A stretch of DNA of 64,000 nt from Isoetes taiwanensis (Eukaryota; Streptophyta; Lycopodiopsida; Isoetales; Isoetaceae). The notes under the pieces are model-generated. The model made no database searches. It saw only the letters and a list, made by a program, of their open reading frames with translations, and was not told the DNA's origin. Positions 12,025-24,869 of the stretch are shown here, one piece after another. Position numbers and translations under genes: made by a program. The DNA lies in NCBI GenBank assembly GCA_021234155.1, contig JAJEKV010000025.1, positions 1,693,995 through 1,757,994 on the forward strand. Reading direction: 5' to 3'. Every line of letters begins with the position of its first letter. Position 1 is the first letter of the stretch.

Positions 12025-12235
12025 GTAACCAAGTCCATGGTTACAACCCTAGTTGAATCCACAACTAGAAAATAATTTACCACAACCAAGTCCATGGTTG
12101 CAACCCTAGTTGAATCCACAACTAGAAATATCTTCCACAACCAAATCCATGGTTGCAACCCTAGTTGATTTCTCAACTAGAAATATATACCACAACCAAA
12201 TCCATGGTTGCAACCCTGATTGAGTCCACAATCAG
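12025..12235 (+). repeat. array of eight covarying mini-hairpins (unit 1)
   Basis: Four repeats of about 55 bp each hold two perfect hairpins. First hairpins: GTAACCA/TGGTTAC (12025-12044), then CAACCA/TGGTTG at 12083, 12138 and 12193. Second hairpins: CTAGTTG/CAACTAG at 12049, 12106 and 12161, then CTGATTG/CAATCAG at 12216. The loop is ARTCCA in seven of the eight, and ATTTCT at 12161. Where the stem sequence changes, both arms change together. Two further small hairpins of the form AGCC-CTTTA-GGCT lie just upstream. Confidence 0.9.
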
Positions 12236-13284
12236 GAATATTCAAGTCCAGCCCTTTAGGCTAAAAATTGCGTCAGTTCATTTAGAGGTCTTTCATTTTA
12301 ATTCTTAGAAATGGCCTCAATTCATTTAGAGGACTTGACACCTTTATATATTTTCATAGATAAAGGATTGCAGATAACTTGCAAAGTTCGCTCAATACTC
12401 CTGCGCAAGTCTCATTTACATCGTAATGTCCATGTTCTGCGAAAACTCAATCACAACTTTAGAACCTGCAAACCCAGTAACTGCTAACTGCACGTATCAT
12501 CTAACATAAGTTCACGAAAATTTTCCACCCAATATGCCAAAGTGAAATTAGTTAGCATTGAACCATTACCGTCAAGCTTTTCAGTTTTTAGATTTTTAAA
12601 GTTAGAACTTAATTTTTGGTCATTCCTCATAGAAATACATCAGTTCTTAAAACTCACTCGTTGCTATACCACGACTAAATATAAAATAGTTCTTGTCGAG
12701 TCAACCTAGACAAAATTCAAAGCTTATAACAAGGTTTTAAGGGTAAATTTTTCCATAGTACTAACCAACACGCCAAAAGGGCGGATCCTTCCCTTCTCAG
12801 GAATAAACTTAGTTCCTCGAGAAGACCTCCAAAAACCACAAATTGAACATCAACTTAATTTGTCTCAACAAAATGTTTACTAACCTCCACCAGAAGCACC
12901 AACTTCGATCAATCTCCATTCCAGGTTGCAATCTCCAAAGACCAACCGTAAGACCTGCAGAACATCGGGAATACTAAACATTCTATTCACATGGACATGA
13001 GCACCAACTCATTCCAATCTCTTGGACATGGCATCCGCTCATTCCAATCACTTGGTCAAGAGCACCAACTCTTTCCAACCTTGAGGCACCAACCTCAGCC
13101 ATAAGGATGCAATAAGAAATATCTAAAGATTCTAATCACAATCCCTAAACATCAATTTCATACCAGACAAGAGGTAACCTATTTCCTTAAGATATCTTGA
13201 GTGCTGCTAAGACACTCAAATTTCCAACTCTTCCATCACCCACAGCTCCGCTGATAAAGACCGGAACTGAGCTCTGATACCAAT

Positions 13285-13927
13285 TGTTACGAATGCTCTA
13301 TTCTTCCTACAAATTCATCAACTTATTAGAAAACAAAATACCACAGGGTACTCGTTTTACCACCCAACCGGACCAACTAGAAGAGATATCACCAAGTCAA
13401 GCTACTCCGCAAGACTGTATAAGAACAAACTCTTTCTAGCCACCAACCACTGGTGTTACATGAACTCCTTCTAATGATATAAGCAAGGAACAAAAGAAGA
13501 TACTAGAGGGTAAGGCTAGGCACATCATCAACATAGGAAGAAGCAGATCTAGTTGTGCAGTCAACTCAGACCCCTATGCACCTTTCTGGGCATAACTTTC
13601 AAACCGTAAGGAATCTATGGACAACCAAGCCCAATCGGGAAACTAGACTTCAAGGGCTTTCCAACAAGGTAAGGATCGCCGATTTCTGAGTTGTGGTCGC
13701 GGAGATATCACATCTCAAATTTGTCCTTCTATTTATAGGTAACAATACCTTTTTTTGCCTTTTTGCCTCTAAATAAAGGTCAAGGTTTATTTTTAGCTCT
13801 CTCTTTGATAATAGCAAGGCTTAGACATACTAAATGAATTTCTTACTTGATCATATCAATAAATATTGTTCCATGCAAGGCCACTCCCCCGAGCACCATT
13901 ATTAGTTATTAACCTTAAACCATATCA
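13285..13927 (-). repeat. LTR2 of the tandem array
   Basis: 643 bp, same ends as LTR1, with an intact primer-site complement at 13271-13282 and a polypurine complement at 13928. To the eye it is almost identical to LTR1. Confidence 0.88.
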
Positions 13928-14086
13928 ATTCCTCCCCTTCTCGGGATTGATCGTCCTCGATCAAGAAATTATATGGCAAATTTGACACAATCAAGTCCAT
14001 GGCTACAACCTGCATAATAAAAGTTGTCAAGTCCAGCCCTTTAGGCTAAAAATTTCCAAGTCTAGCCCTTTAGGCTAAAAATGTTC

Positions 14087-14297
14087 GTAACCAAGTCCAT
14101 GGTTACAACCCTAGTTGAATCCACAACTAGAAAATAATTTACCACAACCAAGTCCATGGTTGCAACCCTAGTTGAATCCACAACTAGAAATATCTTCCAC
14201 AACCAAATCCATGGTTGCAACCCTAGTTGATTTCTCAACTAGAAATATATACCACAACCAAATCCATGGTTGCAACCCTGATTGAGTCCACAATCAG
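14087..14297 (+). repeat. array of eight covarying mini-hairpins (unit 2)
   Basis: Same series as 12025-12235, one unit (2062 bp) further on, with all eight stems intact. Confidence 0.9.
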
Positions 14298-15346
14298 GAA
14301 TATTCAAGTCCAGCCCTTTAGGCTAAAAATTGCGTCAGTTCATTTAGAGGTCTTTCATTTTAATTCTTAGAAATGGCCTCAATTCATTTAGAGGACTTGA
14401 CACCTTTATATATTTTCATAGATAAAGGATTGCGATAACTTGCAAAGTTAAACTCAATACTCTAGCATAAAGTCTCATTTACATCGTAATGTCCATGTTC
14501 TCCGCGAAAACTCAATCACAACTTTAGAACACGCAAACCCGATGGCGCTAATCGCGTATCATCTAACATAAGTTCACGAAAATTTTTCCACCCAATATGC
14601 CAAAGTGAAATTAGTTAGCATTGAACCATTACCGCCAAGCTTTTTTAGGTTTTTAGATTTTTAAAGTTAGAACTTAATTTTTGGTCATTCCTCATAGAAA
14701 TACATCAGTTCTTAAAACTCACTTTCGTTGCTATACCACGACTAAATATAAAATAGTTCTTGTCGAGTCAACCTAGACAAAATTCAAAGCTTATAACAAG
14801 GTTTTAAGGGTAAATTTTTCCATAGTACTAACCAACACGCCAAAAGGGGCGGATCCTTCCCTTCTCGAGGAATAAACTTAGTTCCTCGAGAAGACCTCCA
14901 AAACCACAAATTGAACATCAACTTAATTTGTCTCAACAAAATGTTTACTAACCTCCACCAGAAGCACCAACTTCTGATCAATCTCCATTCCAGTTTGCAA
15001 TCTCCAGCACCAACCAGAAGACCTGCGAACATCAGGAATACTAAACATTCTATTCACATGGACATGAGCACCAACTCATTCAATCTCTTGGACATGGCAT
15101 CCGCTCATTCCACCACTTGGTCAAGAGCACCAACTCTTTCCAACCTTGAGGCACCAACCTCAGCCATAAGGATGCAATAAGAAATATCTAAAGATTCTAA
15201 TCACAATCCCTAAACATCAATTTCATACCGCAAGAGAGGTAACCTATTTCCTTAAGATATCTTGAGTCTTTGCTAAGACACTCAAATTTCCAACTCTTCC
15301 ATCACCCACACTCACTGATAAAGACCGAACTGAGCTCGATACCAAT

Positions 15347-15989
15347 TGTTACGAATGCTCTATTCTTCCTACAAATTCATCAACTTATTAGAAAACAAAA
15401 TACCACAGGGTACTCGTTTTACCACCCAACCGGACCAACTAGAAGAGATATCACCAAGTCAAGCTACTCCGCAAGACTGTATAAGAACAAACTCTTTCTA
15501 GCCACCAACCACTGGTGTTACATGAACTCCTTCTAATGATATAAGCAAGGAACAAAAGAAGATACTAGAGGGTAAGGCTAGGCACATCATCAACATAGGA
15601 AGAAGCAGATCTAGTTGTGCAGTCAACTCAGACCCCTATGCACCTTTCTGGGCATAACTTTCAAACCGTAAGGAATCTATGGACAACCAAGCCCAATCTG
15701 GAAACTAGACTTCAAGGGCTTTCCAACAAGGTAAGGATCGCCGATTTCTGAGTTGTGGTCGCGGAGATATCACATCTCAAATTTGTCCTTCTATTTATAG
15801 GTAACAATACCTTTTTTTGCCTTTTTGCCTCTAAATAAAGGTCAAGGTTTATTTTTAGCTCTCTCTTTGATAATAGCAAGGCTTAGACATACTAAATGAA
15901 TTTCTTACTTGATCATATCAATAAATATTGTTCCATGCAAGGCCACTCCCCCGAGCACCATTATTAGTTATTAACCTTAAACCATATCA
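15347..15989 (-). repeat. LTR3 of the tandem array
   Basis: 643 bp with the standard ends. The primer-site complement on its left has lost one T (GCTCGATACCA). The internal region before it (about 14430-15340) carries many small changes that units 1 and 2 lack. Confidence 0.88.
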
Positions 15990-16149
15990 ATTCCTCCCCT
16001 TCTCGGGATTGATCGTCCTCGATCAAGAAATTATATGGCAAATTTGACACAACCAAGTCCATGGCTACAACCTGCATAATAAAAAGTTGTCAAGTCCAGC
16101 CCTTTAGGCTAAAAATTTCCAAGTCTAGCCCTTTAGGCTAAAGATTTTC

Positions 16150-16245
16150 GTAACCAAGTCCATGGTTACAACCCTAGTTGAATCCACAACTAGAAAATAA
16201 TTTACCACAACCAAGTCCATGGTTGCAACCCTAGTTGAATCCACA
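16150..16245 (+). repeat. mini-hairpin array, truncated (unit 3)
   Basis: The first three hairpins are intact. The fourth is cut at its loop, where the sequence jumps into LTR4 at about 16245. Confidence 0.8.
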
Positions 16246-16703
16246 CTTCTAATGATATAAGCAAGGAACAAAAGAAGATACTAGAGGGTAAGGCTAGGCA
16301 CATCATCAACATAGGAAGAAGCAGATCTAGTTGTGCAGTCAACTCAGACCCCTATGCACCTTTCTGGGCATAACTTTCAAACCGTAAGGAATCTATGGAC
16401 AACCAACCAATCTGGAAACTAGACTTCAAGGGCTTTCCAACAAGGTAAAGATCGCCGATTTCTGAGTTGTGGTCGCGGAGATATCACATCTCAAATTTAT
16501 CCTTCTATTTATAGGTAACAATACCTTTTTTTGCCTTTTTGCCTCTAAATAAAGGTCAAGGTTTATTTTTAGCTCTCTCTTTGATAATAGCAAGGCTTAG
16601 TCATACTAAATGAATTTCTTACTTGATCATATCAATAAATATTGTTCCATGCAAGGCCACTCCCCCGAGCACCATTATTAGTTATTAACCTTAAACCATA
16701 TCA
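16246..16703 (-). repeat. LTR4 of the tandem array, lacking about 183 bp
   Basis: It matches LTR3 from 15530 onward and ends with the normal ATATCA terminus at 16703, where unrelated DNA starts. This is the only outer terminus of the array that is a genuine LTR end. Confidence 0.82.
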
Positions 16704-19700
16704 GATTCTCTTCAACGATAGGTGTAGGATCACCATTGGGTGCTCAAAAACCATGAGTATTGACCGTCTCGGGATTGGCACAAATCTTTTTATGACTTGT
16801 TGGCTACGTTGCTTCACAGATGGTTGAACAGGAATGAATACGAACCAGAATAACGTCTGATCTTTTTTCATGAATGGATGGCGGGGTTTCAATCAATTGG
16901 GAGCATATGATAGATTTACAAAAACACAGAGACGACGCCTTGACTTCTTCGCCCTTCCTCGATTATTTGAGAAAGATGAAGAATTGTTTGGACTCAAAAA
17001 AAAAAAGGGGACAAACAGGAAAACAAAACAAGCACGCTTAGATGTCGCCAGCATCAACTCTGTTCTACGCCATTGGAGTTCGCCCTACGTTCTAACGCAG
17101 CTCTCTGCAAGTTTGAAACGCAGGCATTATATAACTCAAACACAACTTCTGTCGTCTCTCTCTAGAAACTCCGTCTCCTAAACCTATGGCCGCTATGGCT
17201 TAAACCGACTGGCTGCTCCTCCCTTTTATATCAACAGAAAGCCTTCTCAGATCATTGGAGAAGCCCTTCAACAAATTATCACAACCAATGAAGATTTAGC
17301 ATGCCAGGTGTGCCATCTGGAACTTACCTTGGCAATTATTATCTATTATGCACTCGTAATATAACTAAGATCCAACTGCGAGATCACCTTCCAACCAGGC
17401 CACTAATGAGTTTGCAGTGAAAAAAGGAAGCATGGTCTTTTTTAGTTCATGGGTTGGCAGCAAAGACCCATTACAATCTTGAAAAGGTTAGCAGAAAAAG
17501 GTTGTATAGACGATAGAAAATAAGACGAAATAACCTTAAAAGTAACAATTGAGCTCAAGCGCATTGCACTTTTCAAACCCTCCAACTTCAGATTTGTTTT
17601 GAAGTTACTAAATAGATATCTGTAATTCCATCAAGTATCTTACACTATTAGAACCAAAATAAGCCTGACACACAAGCCTATCGTTATGTGCAAGGAAGGA
17701 CTGTGTCCAAATATAAAACAAACCAAGAGGTTGCACCTAGATGCCCTTAAACCTTTCCCAAATCAAACTGGGATGTATATATAAGCAAAGAATAGAGCAA
17801 ATAACAAAGGGGTAATACCTTTTACATAGAACTTTTAGTAGGAGATCAAATATCAATTGTATTACCTAAATCCCTTCCATTGTATTCACAGAAACTGTTA
17901 TCCAGCAACCTGGCAAATTCGTATAAGGTAAAACTAAACCTATAGTCCAACCATGAATTTAGCGAGGCATTTAAAGACAAATATTCAGCATCGTGCACAG
18001 AAGTACTCATTCATGATAACCTTATCTATCATGTTACTAGAACCCACCTCACATCCCTTTTCATTGTGCATAAGCTAAAACGGTATGAATTCAAATTTTA
18101 ATAGGGCATTCATGTGATTAAAGACAAATATTCAGCATCGTGCACAGAAGTACTCATTCATGATAACCTTATCTATCATGTTACTAGAACCCACCTCACA
18201 TCCCTTTTCATTGTGCATCAGCTAAAACGGTATGAATTCACATTTTAACAGGGCATCATGTGATTTACCACAAAAATTGAAAAAGCTGCTTATTCTGTAA
18301 AAAACATATGGATTTCAATAACATATAATACCCAAATCATATTCCAAACCATGCTGAAATACCTTTGCCAATAAAAAACGAATTGTGAAGATTTTATAAC
18401 AATTCTTATTCAAATGCCACGGCCAGTAACATGTTATAACCTCATGAAGTTCCGAAGTAGTGAAGTTGATGTTGAGACAAACAGGAATGCATTAATGGAA
18501 CATGAGACTGAGGAGATTATAGACATTCCATTGACTTAATATTACTCTTATTAAGAATGATAAGTCTAGCGAGAGGGCAAGTTAACTTTTCTTTGTACAA
18601 CCGTCATTCTCGTTCTCCTATGTGAGAGAATTATTTCTTTGAGATTGCTTGTGCAAAGCAATTGCATGTGGAACATACTCTCTTTCTCTCTCTTTTTCTT
18701 TTCTTCAGAGCTTTTCCTTCTTTTACAATCGCATGGTTTTGCCATGTCTAGATGACCATTGGCAAGAACGGAAAGTTGCATTCTGCTCCCATCTTTGAGA
18801 TTGCTGGTGACATGTCATTGTTTCTAAGTTTGAAAGTTGACTAAAGTTGTAGTACTCTAAAGATTGTGTGGACAAGTTATTTATAGAAGGTAACGTGAAT
18901 CAAGTTATAACACGTTCTAGGCATGATGGTAATAAATAGGAAGGAACATTTACAATGTGAGGAAACAAAATAAAAATTTGAAAAATCTAATTGAGGATGG
19001 CCCACTCATGGTTAACAAACTTTATATAATCTTTTATCAAATAATTTGTGGCCTATGTAAAACCAAAATGAATTTAATAAAGAAAAAAAGATTCAGATAT
19101 TGCCGAATTTTACGTAAAACTATGATTACGACATCAAAAATAAAGCCAAGGGGTTAACCAGCTATTTTCGAACCCTCCAATCCAACCTAGTCAAAAGAAG
19201 TATAAGAGTGTGAAACAAGCAAAAATTATGTTCACGAAAGAGAGCTTAGGATATTAATGCAATACCTTGCACCACAGTCCACAACCATGCAACAAATGTT
19301 CTTAGGATATTAATGCAATACAACAGCTACACAACTTGAAGGTGCAGTATAGCCACATATGTGGAGAAGATGGAGCGAATTGCCACATTTGTGAAGCTGC
19401 AATACTCCAGTAGTCTAATTCCTGTGAGGTCCATTTGTGCCTTGAATGGTTGTCCAAGTGTGACTTTCTATTGGGAGCACGTCCCTTTTCAACTACAATA
19501 TTTGGTGCGTTTCCAGTAGATACATCTGTCACCACTACTTTCAATATTGCACTTACACTTCTGCTTCAGCTTTTGTATTCTTTCCACAAAGTACTGAAAA
19601 TCCCAATATTTTACTCACCACAAGTTCGATCTGCCTTAAATTTTGAGCCTTTTATCTAATAAATGATTCCTTCCCTAAAAGCCAACAAAAGTGGAACAGG

Positions 19701-20162
19701 GAAAATTGTCTCGAAGAAATTATTGAGGCTTGGCACAGCAATAATAGCATTAAACTACACTCACAAGGAACGCTCCACAGCCTTTATTTGTTTCAATTTG
19801 GAAAACAAAAAATTCTTTTTATGAAAGAACGTGAGCCCCCTCTGAATCTTTCAATGATTCACAAACGTCCAAAAACTGTGGAATAATTAAAAATTCTCGG
19901 ATCCAATTTTGGATTGAAAAATCAACAGTCAATACAGCGCTAAAAGTATTCATTATGGCCAACAATTTCTCGTTGAATCCAGCTAACAGAATTGTATCAA
20001 CTAAAAAAGGGCATGATCTTGGTATAACTCAAGATTCAACAAGAAAAATACACTGGCACTGATTAATTGCAACCGGCCAGGCTTTCAAGAATCAAAAATA
20101 CTGAAATGAATCAATACTGGGTCAACAGGACGATTTATGCACTGACAATTTATGGCATAAAT
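16704..20162. other. low-copy region without a recognised gene
   Basis: Open frames at 16642-16827, 16870-17181, 18957-19157 and 19302-19544 show no domain I recognise. A TATA-like sequence on minus near 17223-17236 faces the region 16900-17180, but no convincing protein follows. The right part (about 20000-20160) is likely the 3' flank of the gene at 20163. A 147-bp tandem duplication lies at 17971-18264. Confidence 0.4.
17971..18264 (+). repeat. 147-bp tandem duplication
   Basis: The segment starting TTAAAGACAAATATTCAGC occurs at 17971 and again at 18118, nearly identical throughout, with a few single-base differences. The high identity suggests a recent slippage or unequal-exchange event. 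Confidence 0.9.
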
Positions 20163-20723
20163 TCAATACATGGCTCTTCGAGATTGATACATGTGATTAT
20201 ACAGAGGAATCCTGTTTCCAGGGACCTTTGATCCAACCAAAGCTTCCATTCTGCTCGTTTTATCCAATCCTGAACGCATAACTGCTGGTGCTGGCGCTGG
20301 CGCTGCCTTTTCTGAATTTTTTTCTGCTGAATGGTTTGACGATGAAGAAGAGCCTTCTGAACCTGTCTTTTTGCACTGGTTTGTGCTCCGAGATGACATA
20401 TTACTGCCCTTTTTGGACATACTTAGCATTCTTGATCTCCATTCTTGATTATTTCCGCGAGGCGAAACCACATCATCAGCAAAACGAACTTTTTTCTGTT
20501 TTTTGCACAAATCTGCATTCTTTGCAGGCCTTGCAGAAAGCACCGGGCCAGAAAATAAAACATCTTCATCCGAACTCGAATCTTCATAATAACTATCTTC
20601 ACAATCAGAATCATCCTCTAGGGCATCATCCTTGTGCAGAAAGGACCTCGCCAAATAATACACACCTCCGGCGCCGGCCAGGACTGCTGCCACGCCAATT
20701 TTACTAGATGCAAGGTTTGTCAT
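20163..20723 (-). CDS. small membrane-anchored Ser-rich protein with an RVxF-like motif
   Basis: An intact 186-residue frame, the only clean gene in the window. Residues 8-27 form a Gly/Ala-rich hydrophobic segment (IGVAAVLAGAGGVYYLA), probably a membrane anchor near the N-terminus. Residues 32-54 are very acidic with many Ser and Tyr. Residues 77-86 are KKVRFADDVV, whose KVRF fits the RVxF docking motif for type-1 protein phosphatase. Residues 101-130 are Ser/Lys-rich, 140-147 are Ala-Pro, and the C-terminus PGNRIPLYNHMYQSRRAMY resembles a conserved tail I associate with small uncharacterised plant proteins. The first Met of the frame is used. A TATA-like box lies about 160 bp upstream. No biochemical role is known to me, and the phosphatase link is inference from the motif alone. 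No introns are needed. Confidence 0.72.
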   Translation of the reverse strand: MTNLASSKIGVAAVLAGAGGVYYLARSFLHKDDALEDDSDCEDSYYEDSSSDEDVLFSGPVLSARPAKNADLCKKQKKVRFADDVVSPRGNNQEWRSRMLSMSKKGSNMSSRSTNQCKKTGSEGSSSSSNHSAEKNSEKAAPAPAPAVMRSGLDKTSRMEALVGSKVPGNRIPLYNHMYQSRRAMY

Positions 20724-20883
20724 CTCTGATTCTTAGCAATAAATTGGCACTCTTGGGAAAAAATTTGCCACAATCCAAATGGATTTGAAGCAATGAAGGA
20801 GAAGAAAAAACTCGGGTTTCTTTAGTAGCAAGGCGGTTTCAGAGGGAAAAACAGGGGGTGTTTATCGGAGAATAAGAGAAGGA

Positions 20884-20896
20884 ATATATATATAAA
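20884..20896 (-). promoter_or_regulatory. TATA-like box of the 20163-20723 gene
   Basis: The minus strand reads CTTTATATATATATTCC about 160 bp before the start codon. This would give a 5' leader of roughly 130 bp. Confidence 0.4.
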
Positions 20897-21421
20897 GAAA
20901 GGGCTAGAAAACACGAGAAAGTTTAACGGAGGAGTCCAACTAAAACTCTCCGAACTTATATCGAAACGACAAACTCACCGGGCCATCTAGATCTTCCGGC
21001 GCGCCGGAGTTTGCCAGATCGTGAAGAAGTGTCCGACTCTACGCCACTCGCGCGATCCGAATCCATCGCTCTGAAGCTTCGTACTCCGATTTGGCACATT
21101 TGACCTAGAAAGAACTCCATGGTCCATGCCCTAACCTGCGTATCTCTACACAAATACATCTACATACACACAATACATATACATACTTATATTTTACACT
21201 TGGTACAATAGACCTGCTAATATCTCTTGAACTCCTGCTATGTATGATGAAATTACAACGGTTAAGCCTTGTGTAGGCCATGATCCCCGACGTGGTAGAA
21301 CTTGTGTCTATACGTGTCCTCCACTTTGTCTGCCATAAGGCAGCAGAATTGTGTGAGTATGCACTAGTAAAAATTGGCTTCCATGTACACTGGGGCTGGT
21401 TAACTGGTTGTTGCCCTTGTG
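20897..21421. other. upstream flank, no gene seen
   Basis: A GC-rich stretch near 20990-21060 and AT-rich sequence after it. No conserved coding signal is seen. It may hold upstream regulatory DNA of the 20163-20723 gene. The last seven bases (21415-21421) are the left target duplication of the MITE. Confidence 0.35.
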
Positions 21422-21840
21422 GCGTTGGATAGTCTTACCCTGGATTGGGGGATCCCGGAGGACAGCATCCCCAGAGGGCGTGTGATCCCGGAGGGCGGGA
21501 TCCCCTTACTGCGCAGTAACTGCGAAAAAAAAAAGCCCCTTATAGCGAAAATCAGCCAAGTTTTCTTATGCTTTTTTCTTGGCCGATCCTCCACGGAATC
21601 GGCTGGGGTTTGTGCGAGGTTGGTCGGAATGGGCTTTAGAAGAGCTGTAGTTTGATGCCAAGGAGGAAGAGAGGGCAGCGCCGCTGCTATCAGCAAGCAA
21701 AAATCCGGCCAAAAAATGGCCCTAAACTGCGCAGTCACCTTTTAACTGCGCAGTTAACAGTGGGATCCTGTCCTCCGGGATCCCGTCCTCCGGGATCACA
21801 CCTCCGGGATCCCCCAATCCAGGGTAAGACTATCCTACGC
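21422..21840. mobile_element. 419-bp MITE with long terminal inverted repeats
   Basis: Flanked by the 7-bp duplication CCTTGTG (21415-21421 and 21841-21847), or 8 bp if the inner C is counted. The termini are inverted repeats of about 35 bp containing GGATAGTCTTACCCTGGATT, with one mismatch at the outer edge. Inside each arm the palindrome GGGATCCC and the unit CGGAGG repeat several times, and the palindrome ACTGCGCAGT or its half lies deeper in. No transposase is encoded. The duplication length suggests hAT-type mobilisation. Confidence 0.88.
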
Positions 21841-21847
21841 CCTTGTG

Positions 21848-23289
<1,442 letters not shown>

Positions 23290-24869
23290 AAACAAGCAAC
23301 ATACATCGTAATCAATATAAATGCTCACCACGAATGGTACCATCAACAACATAACATCATCGTCATAATACATCACTACCATAGATAGCATCACATGGGA
23401 GGTCCTAACCCAAGCTTAGACTCTATGAGGTAAGACTCACGGTCTGGGACATAAGATAACAACAGATGGAAGTTGTAACACTAGAGCTGGCCGGCATAGA
23501 ACAATGGCAAGGATAATCCACTCCATCTGCCCCTCCTTGTGAATGTTTTGCAGATATATCGAAAAGCTTCGGGTCTCGATTGTAGCCTGCCAAAGACGTA
23601 ACCCTAAGGCATCTCCAAGGTTGTATCTATCCCTTGGTTCGATGAGGCAGGAAGGCTACTCCTTCCAAGAGGTATCTTTCCATAGCAGGCAGCTAGAGAG
23701 ACGAGATTGCCCCCCTTCGTACTCAATCTAACCTCACTGAGGTGACATATCACCTAGGAGGGATCAACCCCATACCTTGCCTTTTTGCAATGACAAGGTA
23801 TTAGGCCTAGCTTGCTATGGATCCCTGGCAGACAAGCATACTCTGGATCCCTCTGCAATTGGAACAAGTTCCCTATTCTAAGCCAGTCCAGGTCCTAGGC
23901 CCACGATCAGGAGGGCTCTCTATGCACATGCCACATTGTTAAGGGAATTACAGAGGTCTACCTACTAGGATCATACTACTCATGGCTTCTAGGTCTCTAC
24001 CCCCCTTACCCCTATATACAAGAGGTGCAAAATAGAGTATCATACCATGATCATCTAACATCTTAATAGAACTACAGTTCTAATACATCATATCTAACCC
24101 TAAAGAATACAAGGATCAGCGCTCCTTGGTGAGCCTGATTTTAGGGTTAATGTTCTATGAGCATGTAAAAATAAAATAGAGATGTTTCTTAGCTTAAATC
24201 CTATTGCTAAACTAGGATTGACAACTTAAACTATGATCAACATGCTCCATCGCCTAACTCTCCACTGAAACTGCCCGATATGGCGCTCTCGATGAAAGAC
24301 GAACACGAGCTCTAAGACCGACTTCTGCCCTCCAAAGCCCAAAATGACCTCCGGAAGAGCCCGAACTCGCTGCTGGCCTAAAACCCAAAAGGTTTTAGGG
24401 TTTAAGTTCTCTCCTTTATATAGGCCTCAAAATTGGGGCTTTGATCTACGATTGGACCACTTGGTCCAATGATTCCTTGCCACTTGGCAAGTGGGGCCAC
24501 TAGCATCTTTATGGCAAATACCTATTAATAGTTATTTGGAATGGGGTGCTCTCACCTTGACACGTGTCACACATGCAATTAAGCATGTGCTCCATATGTG
24601 GACTTTAATGGCTCATGCTTAACATGTTATGTTAGAATAACATATTGAGTCTTTGCCCCTAGGGCTATGTGACCCACATAATATATCTAGGTTCATTGGT
24701 GGCATTATACCGTTAGTATAATATACCAATTCTGCTCATAGTCTCCACTCACCATCATACCTACAGTATGATTGTGTCCTCCCCTTGTATATGTCATCTT
24801 GGTGACATGTACAGTGACATGGCAGTATAATGTATATATTCCTAGCATATAGTATACTGGAACATCACA
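23290..24869 (-). repeat. long LTR family, copy 1, truncated on its left
   Basis: It aligns by eye with 29941-30983 plus 34217-34657 and with 62033-63348. A shared anchor is AGGTCTCTACCCCCC (23991 here, 30926 and 62662 in the others). The right end GGAACATCACA at 24869 is shared with copy 3. The minus strand has a TATA box CTATATAAAGG near 24413. The left part corresponding to the first 200 bp of the LTR is missing. No adjoining internal domain was recognised. Confidence 0.65.

Larger units (their letters stand above)
10129..16703 (-). mobile_element. tandem array of a small non-coding LTR retroelement
   Basis: A 2062-bp unit (643-bp LTR plus about 1420-bp internal region) is repeated head to tail. 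The order is partial internal, LTR1, internal, LTR2, internal, LTR3, partial internal, 5'-lacking LTR4. Orientation is minus: just left of each full LTR lies GCTCTGATACCA, the complement of a primer site for initiator-Met tRNA. Just right of each LTR lies ATTCCTCCCCTTCTCGGG, the complement of a polypurine tract. The internal region has no gag or pol, so the element must borrow them. Units are very similar, with small indels clustered in the third. Homologous recombination between LTRs would give this arrangement. The left edge is inside the internal region, not at an LTR, so the original left terminus is lost. Confidence 0.88.

Noticed and set aside
12025-12235. Regularly spaced repeats that might suggest a CRISPR array
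   Set aside because: The setting is a eukaryotic LTR element, the spacing is irregular, and the spacers are themselves repeats; no cas genes.
16642-17181. Open frames right of the tandem LTR array as a host gene
   Set aside because: No recognisable domain or splice pattern; part of the first one lies inside LTR4.
20288-20707. 139-codon plus frame opposite the intact small gene
   Set aside because: It is fully antisense to the better-supported minus frame and shows no motif.
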